Below are positions 27,478-37,014 of a stretch of DNA of 64,000 nucleotides, in pieces (the stretch's first letter is position 1; every line of letters starts with the position of its first letter). Source of the DNA: Desulfosediminicola flagellatus (GTDB taxonomy: Bacteria; Desulfobacterota; Desulfobulbia; Desulfobulbales; Desulfocapsaceae). Location: the NCBI RefSeq assembly GCF_005116655.2, contig NZ_CP050698.1, positions 1,256,001-1,320,000 of the forward strand. Direction: 5' to 3'. The notes under the pieces are model-generated. The model worked only from the letters and a program-made list of their open reading frames with translations. It was not told where the DNA came from and did not search any database. The translations under genes and the position numbers were made by a program.

Positions 27478-28965
27478 ATGATTTCTTTTGAATTACGTAT
27501 AATCCTAGTATTTCTTGTAGCATTTTTCAGCGCTATATTTTTGTTACCAAAGCTGTCACGTATTGCTGAGCGAGTTGGGTTGCTCGATCATCCAAATCAC
27601 CGCAAAGTGCATAGTCTGCCGAGACCTCTTGTTGGTGGGATTGGGATGGTGACTGCTACTATTTTTACCAGTCTATTGTTTATTCCTATCATGGGATTAC
27701 GTGGGTATTTCCTTGGTCTGGCTGTTTTGCTTCTTGTTGGCTTTCTTGATGATTTTAAAGAGATTGGGCATCGGCAAAAGTTCCTGGCACAAGTTGTTGC
27801 TGTGATAGTTCTGATTCATTTCAGTCAAATTTCCTTAAACTCTTTTGGTGATATTTTTGGTTTTGGTGTAATCAACATTCCCGGTGGTGATATTGTAATC
27901 TGGCTCGTTACTGTCTTCTGCGTAGTTGGAGTTATTAATGCTGTCAATTTGATTGACGGACTTGACGGGTTAGCTGGCGGAATTTCTTTTATTGCGTTTA
28001 TTTTCTTCGCCATTCACGCATCGTTTGCTGGAGAGAGCAACCTCATGTTGCTTAATTTGGCTCTTGCTGGTTCTATTTTAGGGTTTCTGTGGTTTAATTG
28101 GTATCCATCAGTGCTGTTTATGGGTGATGCCGGCAGTCTTTGTCTGGGGTTTTCGTTGTCATTTATGGCGCTCAGTCTCACTCAGGGAGAATCAAGCGCG
28201 GTGAGTCCTATTACAGTCCTGTTAGTACTGGCCCTTCCAATTACTGATACTATCATTGTGATGCTGAAACGCATTCTTCATGGAAAGAGCCCTTTTGTAG
28301 CTGACAAATATCATGTTCATCATATTTTCCTACGTTATGGGATGGGTAGGGATGGTGCAGTTAGGGTTATTTTGGGGCTCAGTGTGCTGATGGGTTGTCT
28401 TAGCTTACTTGGCCCTGTACTCAATGTCTCAGACGCCTGGTTGTTCAGCGCGTTTTGCGTGTGTTTTCTTGTCTACCTGGCTTCTTCATTCTATATAATG
28501 GGCGTTTTTAGATATAGCTTGAAAGTCAGGAAAAAACGACGAGACAAGATCTCTACAAGTTTTGTGTTGCGATTGATTTTTGGTTCATTTGATATTTTTG
28601 GCATATTCAGGAAGGCACGACGACATAACGTGAATTTGAAAATGGCTTACCAAACCGATTATCTTGAAACGGCAGTAAATGGCCAGGTGTTAAATATCTC
28701 ATTAACCGGATGTATGGCAAGGATTGACGCAATTGACTGCCTGGGAGCGGATGATGCCAACTTGTTCATTACACTTCCTGCGGATGAAACTGCCAGGCAA
28801 CTGCCGGTTGATGTAGAGCATCTCTGGTGTTCCGAACATGAAGGATCATACTATCATGGATTTCGGTTCAGAACGTTAGGACCAGAATCTGAGGCCATAC
28901 TGTACGAATTTCTCAAAAAATACGGAGAGAGAGGTGGTGTGAGGGTTCAGGAAGCGCATGCCTGA
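27478..28965 (+). CDS. WecA/MraY-type undecaprenyl-phosphate glycosyl-1-phosphate transferase fused to a PilZ domain
   Basis: The first ~350 residues form a polytopic phosphoglycosyltransferase that would load the first sugar-phosphate onto undecaprenyl phosphate. Motifs: DHPNHRKVHSLPRPLVGG, VNLIDGLDGLAGG with the catalytic aspartates, FMGDAGSLCLGF, and the cytosolic loop ADKYHVHHIFLRYG. A C-terminal cytoplasmic domain (about 375-490) carries both c-di-GMP-binding PilZ signatures: RKARR (RxxxR, Arg378-Arg382) and NISLTG (N406 to G411, [D/N]xSxxG). It ends with a beta-strand pattern, YYHGFRFRTL. At 495 residues the protein is about 140 longer than plain WecA. The sequence suggests allosteric control of chain initiation by c-di-GMP; this is inference from the domain. 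Confidence 0.88.
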   Translation: MISFELRIILVFLVAFFSAIFLLPKLSRIAERVGLLDHPNHRKVHSLPRPLVGGIGMVTATIFTSLLFIPIMGLRGYFLGLAVLLLVGFLDDFKEIGHRQKFLAQVVAVIVLIHFSQISLNSFGDIFGFGVINIPGGDIVIWLVTVFCVVGVINAVNLIDGLDGLAGGISFIAFIFFAIHASFAGESNLMLLNLALAGSILGFLWFNWYPSVLFMGDAGSLCLGFSLSFMALSLTQGESSAVSPITVLLVLALPITDTIIVMLKRILHGKSPFVADKYHVHHIFLRYGMGRDGAVRVILGLSVLMGCLSLLGPVLNVSDAWLFSAFCVCFLVYLASSFYIMGVFRYSLKVRKKRRDKISTSFVLRLIFGSFDIFGIFRKARRHNVNLKMAYQTDYLETAVNGQVLNISLTGCMARIDAIDCLGADDANLFITLPADETARQLPVDVEHLWCSEHEGSYYHGFRFRTLGPESEAILYEFLKKYGERGGVRVQEAHA

Positions 28966-29199
28966 AGATGTAAAAAAACAGTAAGTCTCGTTTTATGTCT
29001 TGCGAATTGTGATTGTTAGAGGATATAGAGTGTGTTTGTGTTCTAGTAGTGTGTTGCTGTTTAATAAGGACGACAGATTGACTATATGAAGTCTTTTTCT
29101 CTAAATCAGATCGAATTAAACGAAGATATATTATTTGAAATATGGCGTTTGTTTATACGTTACCATTAGAGTTGTTGTGAATAACATAAGGGGGATTTA

Positions 29200-29634
29200 A
29201 TGAAACGGATTGTTACTTTATTAGTTGTTATAGGGCTTACAGCTGGCGTAGCTTTTGCTGCGACCCTTGAAAAATTTGAAGAAGATGTAAAGGCAAAAGG
29301 TATAGAGGCCACTGTTGATGAGGCAGTAAAGGCAGAGATACCGACTGCAGAAATTATGGATACTGGTTTAAACCTGGAAGGGCTCAATCCTCAAAACCTC
29401 ATCAAAGCTTTATATTGTGCGGGGATCAAAGGCGAAGAAGTACGGTCTGTTGCAGCTGAATATAATGTGTCTGAAATGATTGTAGAAGCTGGATATGAAA
29501 AGAGTGTTGCTGAGTGTTTAGATAAGTTGGAAGATCCTCAACCGTATACTGAAGCGCAACAAAAGGGACCATCCTTTTCTAAAAGAAGAAGAAACGGGAA
29601 CCCCAATGCCAGCCCATACACTCCGGGTTCATAA
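29200..29634 (+). CDS. Small secreted helical protein of unknown function
   Basis: A 144-residue protein with a clear signal peptide (MKRIVTLLVVIGLTAGVAFA, cleavage after AFA). The mature part is predicted helical and acidic (KFEEDVKAKGIEATVDEAVK), contains the two cysteines of LYCAGIKG and VAECLDK, which could form a disulfide, and ends with a basic, proline/asparagine-rich tail (SKRRRNGNPNASP). AAGGGGG ribosome site before the ATG. It sits between the initiating transferase and the outer-membrane barrel, so a periplasmic role in polysaccharide secretion is possible. I do not recognise the family. Confidence 0.75.
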   Translation: MKRIVTLLVVIGLTAGVAFAATLEKFEEDVKAKGIEATVDEAVKAEIPTAEIMDTGLNLEGLNPQNLIKALYCAGIKGEEVRSVAAEYNVSEMIVEAGYEKSVAECLDKLEDPQPYTEAQQKGPSFSKRRRNGNPNASPYTPGS

Positions 29635-29733
29635 GACGGCGTAAGAGAGCTGGAAATCATTTTCCTAAGGCTGATAATAACTGGATAAACATTATTTTAA
29701 AGCTGCAATATTACTTTTTTAGATGAGATAAAG

Positions 29734-31131
29734 ATGAACTATACAATATTAAGTGCCGGGATGGTTTTGCTTGTGAGTTTTCCCGCTCAGGTTTTTGCGC
29801 AAAAAACAACAACTATACGAATGGATGAAATGATAGTGGTCGCTTCAAACAGTGCCGGAAGCACCACTGCGCAAAAAGATGTACCAATGGGACAAAGTGG
29901 AAACGGAAATGTCTCTTTGCTGCCTGAAGAATCCGGTACTACTGATGCTGACCAGCTTTTTGGAACGCAAGGCGGCTATGCTCATCCCTATTTGTCAGTC
30001 GAGGGTGCATATACCGACAACCTTTTCAATGTTAATAGCAATGAGATCAGCAGTTCTCTTTATCGAATATCTACTGGTGTATGGGCTTCACTTCCTCGTA
30101 AAAAGGATATCCCTGTAACTATCAGCCCCAATAATTCATCTTCCGGTGGCCTGGCTCAGCAGATAGAAGACTACGGCGGCACAGATCGTTACCAGGTCGT
30201 TGCACATGCTGGACTCGATATTAATCGTTACTCAGAAGACTCTGATCTTGATTCTGAGGACTATTTCTTCGAAGGGTTAGCTCGTTATAATATGGCGAGT
30301 GGATTGTCTTTGCAGATACTTGATCGTTATGAGACCGGTCACGATGGATTTGGAGCTGGCGGTGCCACGGAAGACGACCTGAGGGAGTACAATACTAACC
30401 TCTTTATGGCGACAGCCGATTGGGACTTGACCGAAAAGATCACCTTCAAGGCCGACTATTCAAACTTCCTGCTGAATTATGACCAGGATCTGAATAGTTT
30501 TCTTGAACGTACTGACAACGCATTCGATATTTACGGGTATTATAATTTGACCAGTAAAACATCCCTGTTTCTGCAGTACAGTCATATCGACGTAGAATAT
30601 GATTCTGCAAGTGCTAATGATAATAGCCAGGATTACGTTTATGGTGGTGTTACCTGGAATACAACCGAAAAACTGTCATTCATGCTGAAAGCCGGTCTGC
30701 AGAGTAAGGAATTTGACGTTACAGGTGGTGGATACTCAGATTCTGAGGCATTTGCCCTTGATTTGCAGACAATATATCGAATAACAGAAAAAACAGATCT
30801 CAGTCTTGACGTATACCGAAAGATAGAAGAATCAGACAGTATTGACGCATCAGAGAAAGTTGTGCTTGGTGCACAGCTCGGCTACAGCCAGGAGATCAAT
30901 GAAAAGATTGGTTTTACCTGTGACTTTGTATATGAAAATGCTGATTATACCCAGTTAGCTGGTTTAGCGAGAGACGAGGACATGTATTTTGTTAGACCAG
31001 CCGTTCAGTATCTTTTCAAAGAGTGGCTTATGGCAGAATTGGCATACTCGTTTGATAAGCGTGATTCTTCGGATGACGATTACGATTTTCAGACAAACAC
31101 ATTCTACCTGAGCCTTAATATGGCAATGTAG
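29734..31131 (+). CDS. Outer-membrane beta-barrel protein of the exopolysaccharide locus
   Basis: A 465-residue protein with a signal peptide (cleavage after VFA in FPAQVFAQ). The mature chain is rich in alternating hydrophobic/polar strands ending in aromatic residues (YNLTSKTSLFLQYSHIDVEY, FYLSLNMAM), as in the putative beta-barrel porin 2 family (BBP2_2) found beside polysaccharide export genes. PYLSVEGAYTDNLFNVN at the start of the barrel is typical of that family. The last residue is Met rather than the usual Phe. It probably acts as an outer-membrane component of secretion. A terminator follows 32 bases downstream. Confidence 0.82.
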   Translation: MNYTILSAGMVLLVSFPAQVFAQKTTTIRMDEMIVVASNSAGSTTAQKDVPMGQSGNGNVSLLPEESGTTDADQLFGTQGGYAHPYLSVEGAYTDNLFNVNSNEISSSLYRISTGVWASLPRKKDIPVTISPNNSSSGGLAQQIEDYGGTDRYQVVAHAGLDINRYSEDSDLDSEDYFFEGLARYNMASGLSLQILDRYETGHDGFGAGGATEDDLREYNTNLFMATADWDLTEKITFKADYSNFLLNYDQDLNSFLERTDNAFDIYGYYNLTSKTSLFLQYSHIDVEYDSASANDNSQDYVYGGVTWNTTEKLSFMLKAGLQSKEFDVTGGGYSDSEAFALDLQTIYRITEKTDLSLDVYRKIEESDSIDASEKVVLGAQLGYSQEINEKIGFTCDFVYENADYTQLAGLARDEDMYFVRPAVQYLFKEWLMAELAYSFDKRDSSDDDYDFQTNTFYLSLNMAM

Positions 31132-31163
31132 TATGTAACTATTACAATGTTTTATTGCGGTAT

Positions 31164-31201
31164 CCTCTCCGTGTTTTTTTGGCATGGAGAGGTTTTTTTT
31201 T
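31164..31201 (+). terminator. Rho-independent terminator after the beta-barrel gene
   Basis: CCTCTCC pairs with GGAGAGG around a T-rich 15-base loop and is followed by nine T residues. It lies between the barrel gene and the Wza-like gene, so the latter is expressed by read-through or its own promoter. Confidence 0.85.
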
Positions 31202-31229
31202 GCGGATATATGTTCCAGGGGGGGACCAA

Positions 31230-32018
31230 GTGAAAACAATTATTACTCATTTATGCATAGTGCTTTTTGGTCTCTGTGCTTCAGTTTCCTACGCTAACGA
31301 TTATCATGTTGGTGCCGGAGATGTTTTGTCTATTACTGTCTATGATAATAGTGATCTCGGAACAAAAGTACGTGTTTCGACAGCCGGTACAGTAGTTATG
31401 CCACTTCTCGGGCAAGTGAAAGTTGATGGATTAACAGTAAATAAAATCACTGATAAAATAACAGGCCTGTTGGCGGATGGATATCTGGTTAATCCCCAGG
31501 TTAATGTGTTTGTTGAAGAGTTTAGGAGCAAAAAAGCGGTTGTACTAGGAAATGTTCGTTCACCGGGATTGATTGAGCTAAGTGGACCAACAAACTTTTT
31601 AGAACTCGTTTCCAAGGCCGGTGGGTTGGAGAAAGATGCCGGTGATACAGCAACAATCCAGCGACAAGCTGAGCAGGGCAAAAAGAACATTGTTGTGGTC
31701 GATCTGGTTGCACTCATCGAACAGGGTGATTTGTCACAGAATGTTCAGGTGATGGACGGTGACACTGTTTTTATCTCAAAAGCTGGAATGTGTTTTATAA
31801 CCGGTGAGGTTGAACAACCCGGTACCTATGCCTGCGGTGATGATTTGACAGTACTGAAACTGGTAGCCTTAGCTGGTGGTTTTACAGGGAAAGCTTCTAA
31901 ATCAGGTCTTTCTATTGTTCGAATCATTGAGAACGAAAAAAAGGTTTTTAAGAATATAGATCTGTATACACGACTGCTTGACAATGATGTTGTTGTGGTG
32001 CCTGAAAGCTTCTTTTAA
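31230..32018 (+). CDS. Polysaccharide export lipoprotein-like periplasmic/outer-membrane protein (Wza-like)
   Basis: A 262-residue export protein. The signal sequence runs from the GTG at 31230 (MKTIITHLCIVLFGLCASVSYA), and cleavage is by signal peptidase I since no lipobox Cys is present. The mature part starts DYHVGAGDVLSITVYDNSDL, the Poly_export domain, followed by two SLBB-type beta-grasp repeats (KAVVLGNVRSPGLIELSG and MCFITGEVEQPGTYACG). The GTG has a GGGGGGA ribosome site and yields a perfect signal peptide; the ORF can be extended upstream to 31155 but that sequence overlaps the terminator. It partners with the autokinase that follows. Confidence 0.87.
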   Translation: MKTIITHLCIVLFGLCASVSYANDYHVGAGDVLSITVYDNSDLGTKVRVSTAGTVVMPLLGQVKVDGLTVNKITDKITGLLADGYLVNPQVNVFVEEFRSKKAVVLGNVRSPGLIELSGPTNFLELVSKAGGLEKDAGDTATIQRQAEQGKKNIVVVDLVALIEQGDLSQNVQVMDGDTVFISKAGMCFITGEVEQPGTYACGDDLTVLKLVALAGGFTGKASKSGLSIVRIIENEKKVFKNIDLYTRLLDNDVVVVPESFF

Positions 32019-32141
32019 CAGGCTGAGTTGTCGCTATGTCACTATGTATATGTGAATTATGAGATGCTCGACTGCAACTCAGTTTCGCCTCTGCTGGTAG
32101 CTGTTACTAATCCCTGAACTAATATACTCTCAAAATCAGTT

Positions 32142-34352
32142 ATGTATAAAGACTACGATCCTCAAGAATTCGAAGAGCAGGAAATAGACCTGCGTGCTTA
32201 TCTCCGCATTGTTACAAAACGAAAATATATCGTACTTACGATCATGTGTATTGTTTTCATAGCTGTAGTTTTGAAGACATACACGACTGTGCCGATTTAT
32301 ACCGCATCGTCTCAGGTGTTAGTTGAAAAAAATTATGGGAGTAAAGGGCTGGAAAATCAATTCAGCAGATGGGATCCCGGCTTTATTGATACGCAAATTG
32401 AGATCATCAAAAGCGCAAATGTTGCTTTAAAAGTAGTAGAAAATTTGCAGCTTGCCACGCATTATCGCCATTATTTTTTCAGTGAAAGAACTGAAACATC
32501 ATTCTTTGCAGGCTTCAAATCTTCCGTAAAAGCAACTTTAAAACCAGTACTTGAAAAATTTTCAAGTGAACCGGAAAATGAGTCGAGTATATCTGTTGAT
32601 TCCAAAGTTCCTGAATTAGCCCCTAAAAATGATAAAGAGATCATTGCTGGCATTATTCAGGGGGGACTGAGTGTTGCCACGAAAAAGAATACTACAATTG
32701 TCGTTATTTCTTATAGTAACAAAGATCCGGCCATTGCCAGATTGATTGCGGATGCTGTTGTTAAAGCATATATGGATGAGATACTTGAGATAAAACTTAG
32801 CACAAGTAGCTACTCTGTAAAGTGGATGACTGAGAAAGCTAATGAAGAGCGTGCAAAGTTAGAACACGCTGAGAAGAATCTTCAGCAGTTCATGCGTGAA
32901 AATGATCTTGTAACAGTTGAGGATAGACTCACTGTTCTTCCTCAAAGACTTTCAGAGTTTGGTGGGCAGATATCTAAAGCCGAAGCACAGAAGAAGGAAT
33001 TGCAGGAACTGCTGAGTCAGATTACTGCTGCCGGAGGTAATCTCGAACGTCTTGAAAATATACCGACGCTTGCGACCAATGAAGTCTTAAAATCAATTCG
33101 TGAGAGAATTTATAAAGCCGAACAAACGATACAGGAACTCTCAAAAAAATATGGTCATAAGCATCCACGGATGATAAAGGCCAAAGATGAAATACGCATC
33201 CTTAATAAAGAGAAAAAATATGAGATAGAACGTGTTATCTCATCAATCACCAATTCTTACGAGCTTGCAGTTTCCAAGGAAAGTAACCTGAATGAATTGT
33301 TGTCTTCAACCAAGTCTGAGATGCTGGACTCAAATGAAAAGTTCATGCAGTATCAGATAATGAAGCGTGAGGTTGATAGTAACAGGGTTATGTATGACAC
33401 CCTGCAAAACAACATCAATAAAGAGAGTGTCACAAAAGATTCATCGAGTGTTAAAATATGGGTAATCAAAAAGGCTGAGATGCCTGGATCTCCGTCTAAG
33501 CCAAATAAGCGGAGAAGTTTGCTCATGGGCGCAATATTGGGGATTTTTAGCGGTATTGGTTTTGCGTTCTTTATCGAATATCTGGATAACACCGTCAAAG
33601 ATGCACGTTATCTTGAAGATAAGTATGGTGTTTCCGTTCTAGGTACAATTCAGGAAATTTCAGGCAAGATTGATAAGATAGAATCGTATATCACACAACA
33701 TCCTCTGTCACCTCTAGCTGAGAGTTATCGTCTTATACGATCCGGCCTTCTTCTCTCTTCCGCTGAGCACCCGCCGAAGACGATGCTGATAACCAGTATG
33801 GGTGCAAAAGAAGGTAAGACTTCAACCTCCGCTAATATTGGTCGTATGTTGGTACAGGGTGGCAATAGTGTTCTTATCATTGATTGCGATCTCAGGCGTC
33901 CACGACTGAATAAAGTCTTTGGTATTACGAGTGAGATAGGTCTGAGTTCATTTCTCTCAGGTACTACTGAGGACAATATTACCCTAAGAATTCCAGGGGA
34001 GGAGATGTCAATTATTCCTTCCGGCCCGATTCCGCCAGCTCCAGCTGAACTTCTTAGTTCGAGAAGAATGAAGATGCTTATTGAGCAAATGTCTGAGAAG
34101 TTTGATTTTGTTTTGCTTGACTCCCCGCCTGTTGAAAGTGTTACAGACAGCCTCGCTCTTAGCCAATTCGTTGATGGCACGATAGTGGTGGTTCGTGCGG
34201 GAAGAACCACCAACGAAGTTCTTGAGAGCGGCATGAAAAAATTACACGATGTTAAAGCCAATTTTCTCGGGTTCGTCTTGAACGGTATGAAGAGTCATGA
34301 TGCAAGTAATTATTATTATGGGTATTCCACTTATTATTCTAAAGAGGATTAA
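32142..34352 (+). CDS. Polysaccharide co-polymerase/tyrosine autokinase (Wzc-like)
   Basis: A 736-residue inner-membrane protein combining a Wzz chain-length domain and a BY-kinase. DLRAYLRIVTKRKYIVLT leads into TM1; a long periplasmic coiled coil follows (about 230-440); the PxxP segment PGSPSKPNKRR precedes TM2 near 465. The cytoplasmic kinase has Walker A GAKEGKTS (Gly554, Lys559), Walker A' DCDLRRP (Asp581, Asp583) and Walker B LLDSPP (Asp660). The tail has a tyrosine cluster, NYYYGYSTYYSKED, for autophosphorylation. It controls chain length and export with the Wza-like protein. No cognate Wzb phosphatase gene is visible here. Confidence 0.93.
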   Translation: MYKDYDPQEFEEQEIDLRAYLRIVTKRKYIVLTIMCIVFIAVVLKTYTTVPIYTASSQVLVEKNYGSKGLENQFSRWDPGFIDTQIEIIKSANVALKVVENLQLATHYRHYFFSERTETSFFAGFKSSVKATLKPVLEKFSSEPENESSISVDSKVPELAPKNDKEIIAGIIQGGLSVATKKNTTIVVISYSNKDPAIARLIADAVVKAYMDEILEIKLSTSSYSVKWMTEKANEERAKLEHAEKNLQQFMRENDLVTVEDRLTVLPQRLSEFGGQISKAEAQKKELQELLSQITAAGGNLERLENIPTLATNEVLKSIRERIYKAEQTIQELSKKYGHKHPRMIKAKDEIRILNKEKKYEIERVISSITNSYELAVSKESNLNELLSSTKSEMLDSNEKFMQYQIMKREVDSNRVMYDTLQNNINKESVTKDSSSVKIWVIKKAEMPGSPSKPNKRRSLLMGAILGIFSGIGFAFFIEYLDNTVKDARYLEDKYGVSVLGTIQEISGKIDKIESYITQHPLSPLAESYRLIRSGLLLSSAEHPPKTMLITSMGAKEGKTSTSANIGRMLVQGGNSVLIIDCDLRRPRLNKVFGITSEIGLSSFLSGTTEDNITLRIPGEEMSIIPSGPIPPAPAELLSSRRMKMLIEQMSEKFDFVLLDSPPVESVTDSLALSQFVDGTIVVVRAGRTTNEVLESGMKKLHDVKANFLGFVLNGMKSHDASNYYYGYSTYYSKED

Positions 34353-34480
34353 AGGCTAGGACTAAGGTTTTAGGGCTGAGGACTGAGGACTGAGGTTTTA
34401 GGGCTGAGGGTTGAGGACTGAGGGGTGAGGGGGGGAGGGCTTTGGGCTTGGGTTTTAGGACTGAGGTATTGGGTTCGGAG
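34353..34480 (+). repeat. GGACTGA/GGACTAA heptamer repeat array
   Basis: Directly after the autokinase stop the sequence is a degenerate tandem of seven-base units GGACTGA, GGACTAA and GGGCTGA broken by GGTTTTA spacers. The same units recur at 37.0, 42.6, 46.4 and 48.5 kb. No coding potential is visible. The remaining spacer to 34613 shows nothing else recognisable. Confidence 0.85.
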
Positions 34481-34613
34481 TGATGGATAGGCGATAGTAT
34501 CTGCATGATATAGTATGGTACACTTTGGAAAGTAACTATAATCCTTGCAACTTACCTTCTATGCTGGGGTTTGATATTAAGCATAGAATAGTATTTAGAT
34601 AATATGAATGTTT

Positions 34614-34656
34614 GGGCCGACTACTATTAAATCGCTATAGTGGTCGGCCCTTTTTT
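34614..34656 (+). terminator. Strong hairpin with T6 tail immediately before the polymerase gene
   Basis: GGGCCGACTACTAT pairs with ATAGTGGTCGGCCC (one mismatch) around a short loop and is followed by TTTTTT. It ends only 20 bases before the ATG of the next gene. It would terminate the autokinase transcript, or act as an attenuator if the next gene is read from upstream. Confidence 0.85.
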
Positions 34657-34675
34657 GTTGGGGACATAATTTGGT

Positions 34676-37009
34676 ATGAAAACCTGCTCGTATTGGCTTT
34701 ATCTTTTTGTTCTGCTTTTTGCTCCCTTAGCCTTTGGGACAACAGAGTTATGGTCTATCTCGATAGTTGAGGTGGCTACTGCTGTTTGTGGCGTGTTCTT
34801 TTTTCTCTCTATGTGGTTTTTCAAGGAGAATATACGTCAGATGCCGGGGATTTTACCTCTTGTACTACTCATATTGTACATGATGTTTCAACTCATCCCG
34901 CTGCCGCAGGAGATTGTTAAGTTCCTCTCACCTGAGATGTATACGGCATATTTGCCGGGAATTACCTCTCCCGACCAATGGATTCCTCTAACAGTCTATC
35001 AGAAAGCGACTGTGCAGGAGCTGTTGCGTATTTCATGCTATGCTCTTTTTTATGTTGTTACCGTTCAGCTATTAAGCAGTCCCCGGCAATTGAGAAAAGT
35101 TGTAAATTTTGTGATTTTTCTCGCGACTGCTATTGCTGTGCTGGCAATCATTCAACGAGTTGGTTCGCCTGATCTAATATATTGGTTTAGATCAGTTCCC
35201 TTAAATGCATCGCCGTTTGGGCCATGGGTTAATCCCAATCAGTATGCCGGCTTTATGGAATTGGTGATACCTTTAGCTTTAGCCGTTTTTATTTATTACA
35301 AGCCTAGAGTAAAGCGCGATGCAACTGTCAGAACGAAAATTTTAGACTTTTTCACCATGCCTGGGGCTAATCTGCATCTCTTGGTGGGACTTGCCGCTGT
35401 CACAATGTCACTTTCAGTGTTTATAAGCCTCTGCCGTGGTGGAATATTAACACTGATATGTTCCATATTTGTCTTTATTGTGTTGCACCATAGTCGTCGT
35501 TCTCATCCTGGGAAAATTGGCGTCTGGGTGGTAATTGGCTGTGTAGTGGTTGCTGTTTCGTGGTTTGGCTGGGATACTGTGTTTGCTGAATTTAACAAAA
35601 CAGTTAATACAACCGGGCAACTTTCGGATACCAGATTGGATATCTGGGCAGATTCCTACACGGTTATTAAGGCATATTTGCCATTTGGAAGTGGGTTCGG
35701 AACCTTTGTAGACGTTTTTCCTTCATTCAAATCATTCTATAGTAATTTCCTCTTTGATCACGCCCATAATGACTATATAGAGTTGCTGACAGACGGCGGT
35801 ATTGTCGGCTTTAGTCTGGCTGCCTGGTTTGTCCTGGCAGTGTTCAAGCATGGGTTCATGATGATTAGAGCTAGAAGGAACCTGTATGCAGTATTACTTG
35901 GAATTGGTGCTTTAACAGGTTTAATCGCTGTCCTTATGCATAGTGTGACGGATTTCAACATGCATAATGGTGCTATTGGTCTCTATTTCTTTTTTGTTTG
36001 TGGCTTTTTAGTCTCAGTTGTTAACCTGAAAATTGATTATAGCGGTGAAGGAACGCTGCTTAAGAAGAAGCCTCTGTCGCTTAATAAGTATGCCTTCGTT
36101 GCTGTTTTTATCTTCGGCTGCATAGCGACAATAAACCAGTTTGGAGTAATGAAAGCTGGTACAATATATTCCACGATGAGTCGGCTAAGTAGTAATGATG
36201 AACGTAATGAGGATGAGACTAAGGCTCTTCGGGAATCAATTGTAACTGCTCAAAAATTCGATCCCCTTGAGGTTCTCTATGCTCATGAGTTAGGAACTCT
36301 CGCGTGGGATAACGGAAATCTCAATGAGGCAAGAGACCATTTTACAGAAGCGATACGGAAAAACCCAATGGAAGGAACCTCACTTCAGTGGCTTGGGTTT
36401 CTTACGTATAATGAAGAATCAGATTGGCTTATCGAAGAAGGATATAAGCGAGCTCTCAATAAAGATGATCTTGCACTCCGGTACATAAAACACTTGTTTT
36501 GGAAAGGAGAACGCCAAAAAGCACTGAAGGTAATAAACGAGAGATTACAGTTATCGTCGGGACTGCTTATGGAGTGGTCTTCCCTGTTCGAGAAACATCC
36601 TCTCACTCAACAGGAAATTGCTTCAGTCTTGCCTGAGACGGTTTCTGCTTGGATAAATTACGGTGCTTATCTTGAGAAGTCAGGTGATGTTGATGGTTCT
36701 GAGTACTATCGCAAAACAGCTCTTGAGTTTATTCCTAACGAAACGACAATTAATCCCGGTTGGTTCAGTCAGTTAATCCAGTATTACGATAAAAGAGGCC
36801 AGTCTGCCAAAGCCCTTGTCATTTTACGTCAGGGAATAGAAGCACTACCTGACTATGCACCATTTCATTTACTCCTCGGCGATTATTACCAAAAAGAGGG
36901 CATCAGCTACCGTGCAAAAGAAGAGTATCAACAAGCTCTGATTCTTGATCCACGTTATAAGGCTGCCAGGAATCGGTTGCGTAGGATGGGGGAACTTGAT
37001 TCGTATTAA
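34676..37009 (+). CDS. O-antigen ligase/polymerase family membrane protein with C-terminal TPRs
   Basis: A 777-residue protein. The first ~470 residues hold about twelve hydrophobic segments and the Wzy_C/WaaL block: WVNPNQYAGFMELVIPLAL, SLCRGGILTLICSIF, DTRLDIWADSYTVIKAYLPFGSGFG and the loop FDHAHNDYIELLTDGGIVGF, where the DHAHNDY histidine is diagnostic. The C-terminal ~300 residues are helical with TPR-like repeats (LGTLAWDNGNLNEARDHFTEAI and LLGDYYQKEGISYRAKEEYQQAL). This combination is common in Wzy-type polymerases of Desulfobacterota and in glycan ligases. It is a second polymerase candidate besides the cassette gene at 15519. The family does not separate polymerase from ligase by sequence. 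Confidence 0.86.
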   Translation: MKTCSYWLYLFVLLFAPLAFGTTELWSISIVEVATAVCGVFFFLSMWFFKENIRQMPGILPLVLLILYMMFQLIPLPQEIVKFLSPEMYTAYLPGITSPDQWIPLTVYQKATVQELLRISCYALFYVVTVQLLSSPRQLRKVVNFVIFLATAIAVLAIIQRVGSPDLIYWFRSVPLNASPFGPWVNPNQYAGFMELVIPLALAVFIYYKPRVKRDATVRTKILDFFTMPGANLHLLVGLAAVTMSLSVFISLCRGGILTLICSIFVFIVLHHSRRSHPGKIGVWVVIGCVVVAVSWFGWDTVFAEFNKTVNTTGQLSDTRLDIWADSYTVIKAYLPFGSGFGTFVDVFPSFKSFYSNFLFDHAHNDYIELLTDGGIVGFSLAAWFVLAVFKHGFMMIRARRNLYAVLLGIGALTGLIAVLMHSVTDFNMHNGAIGLYFFFVCGFLVSVVNLKIDYSGEGTLLKKKPLSLNKYAFVAVFIFGCIATINQFGVMKAGTIYSTMSRLSSNDERNEDETKALRESIVTAQKFDPLEVLYAHELGTLAWDNGNLNEARDHFTEAIRKNPMEGTSLQWLGFLTYNEESDWLIEEGYKRALNKDDLALRYIKHLFWKGERQKALKVINERLQLSSGLLMEWSSLFEKHPLTQQEIASVLPETVSAWINYGAYLEKSGDVDGSEYYRKTALEFIPNETTINPGWFSQLIQYYDKRGQSAKALVILRQGIEALPDYAPFHLLLGDYYQKEGISYRAKEEYQQALILDPRYKAARNRLRRMGELDSY

Positions 37010-37014
37010 AAGAT

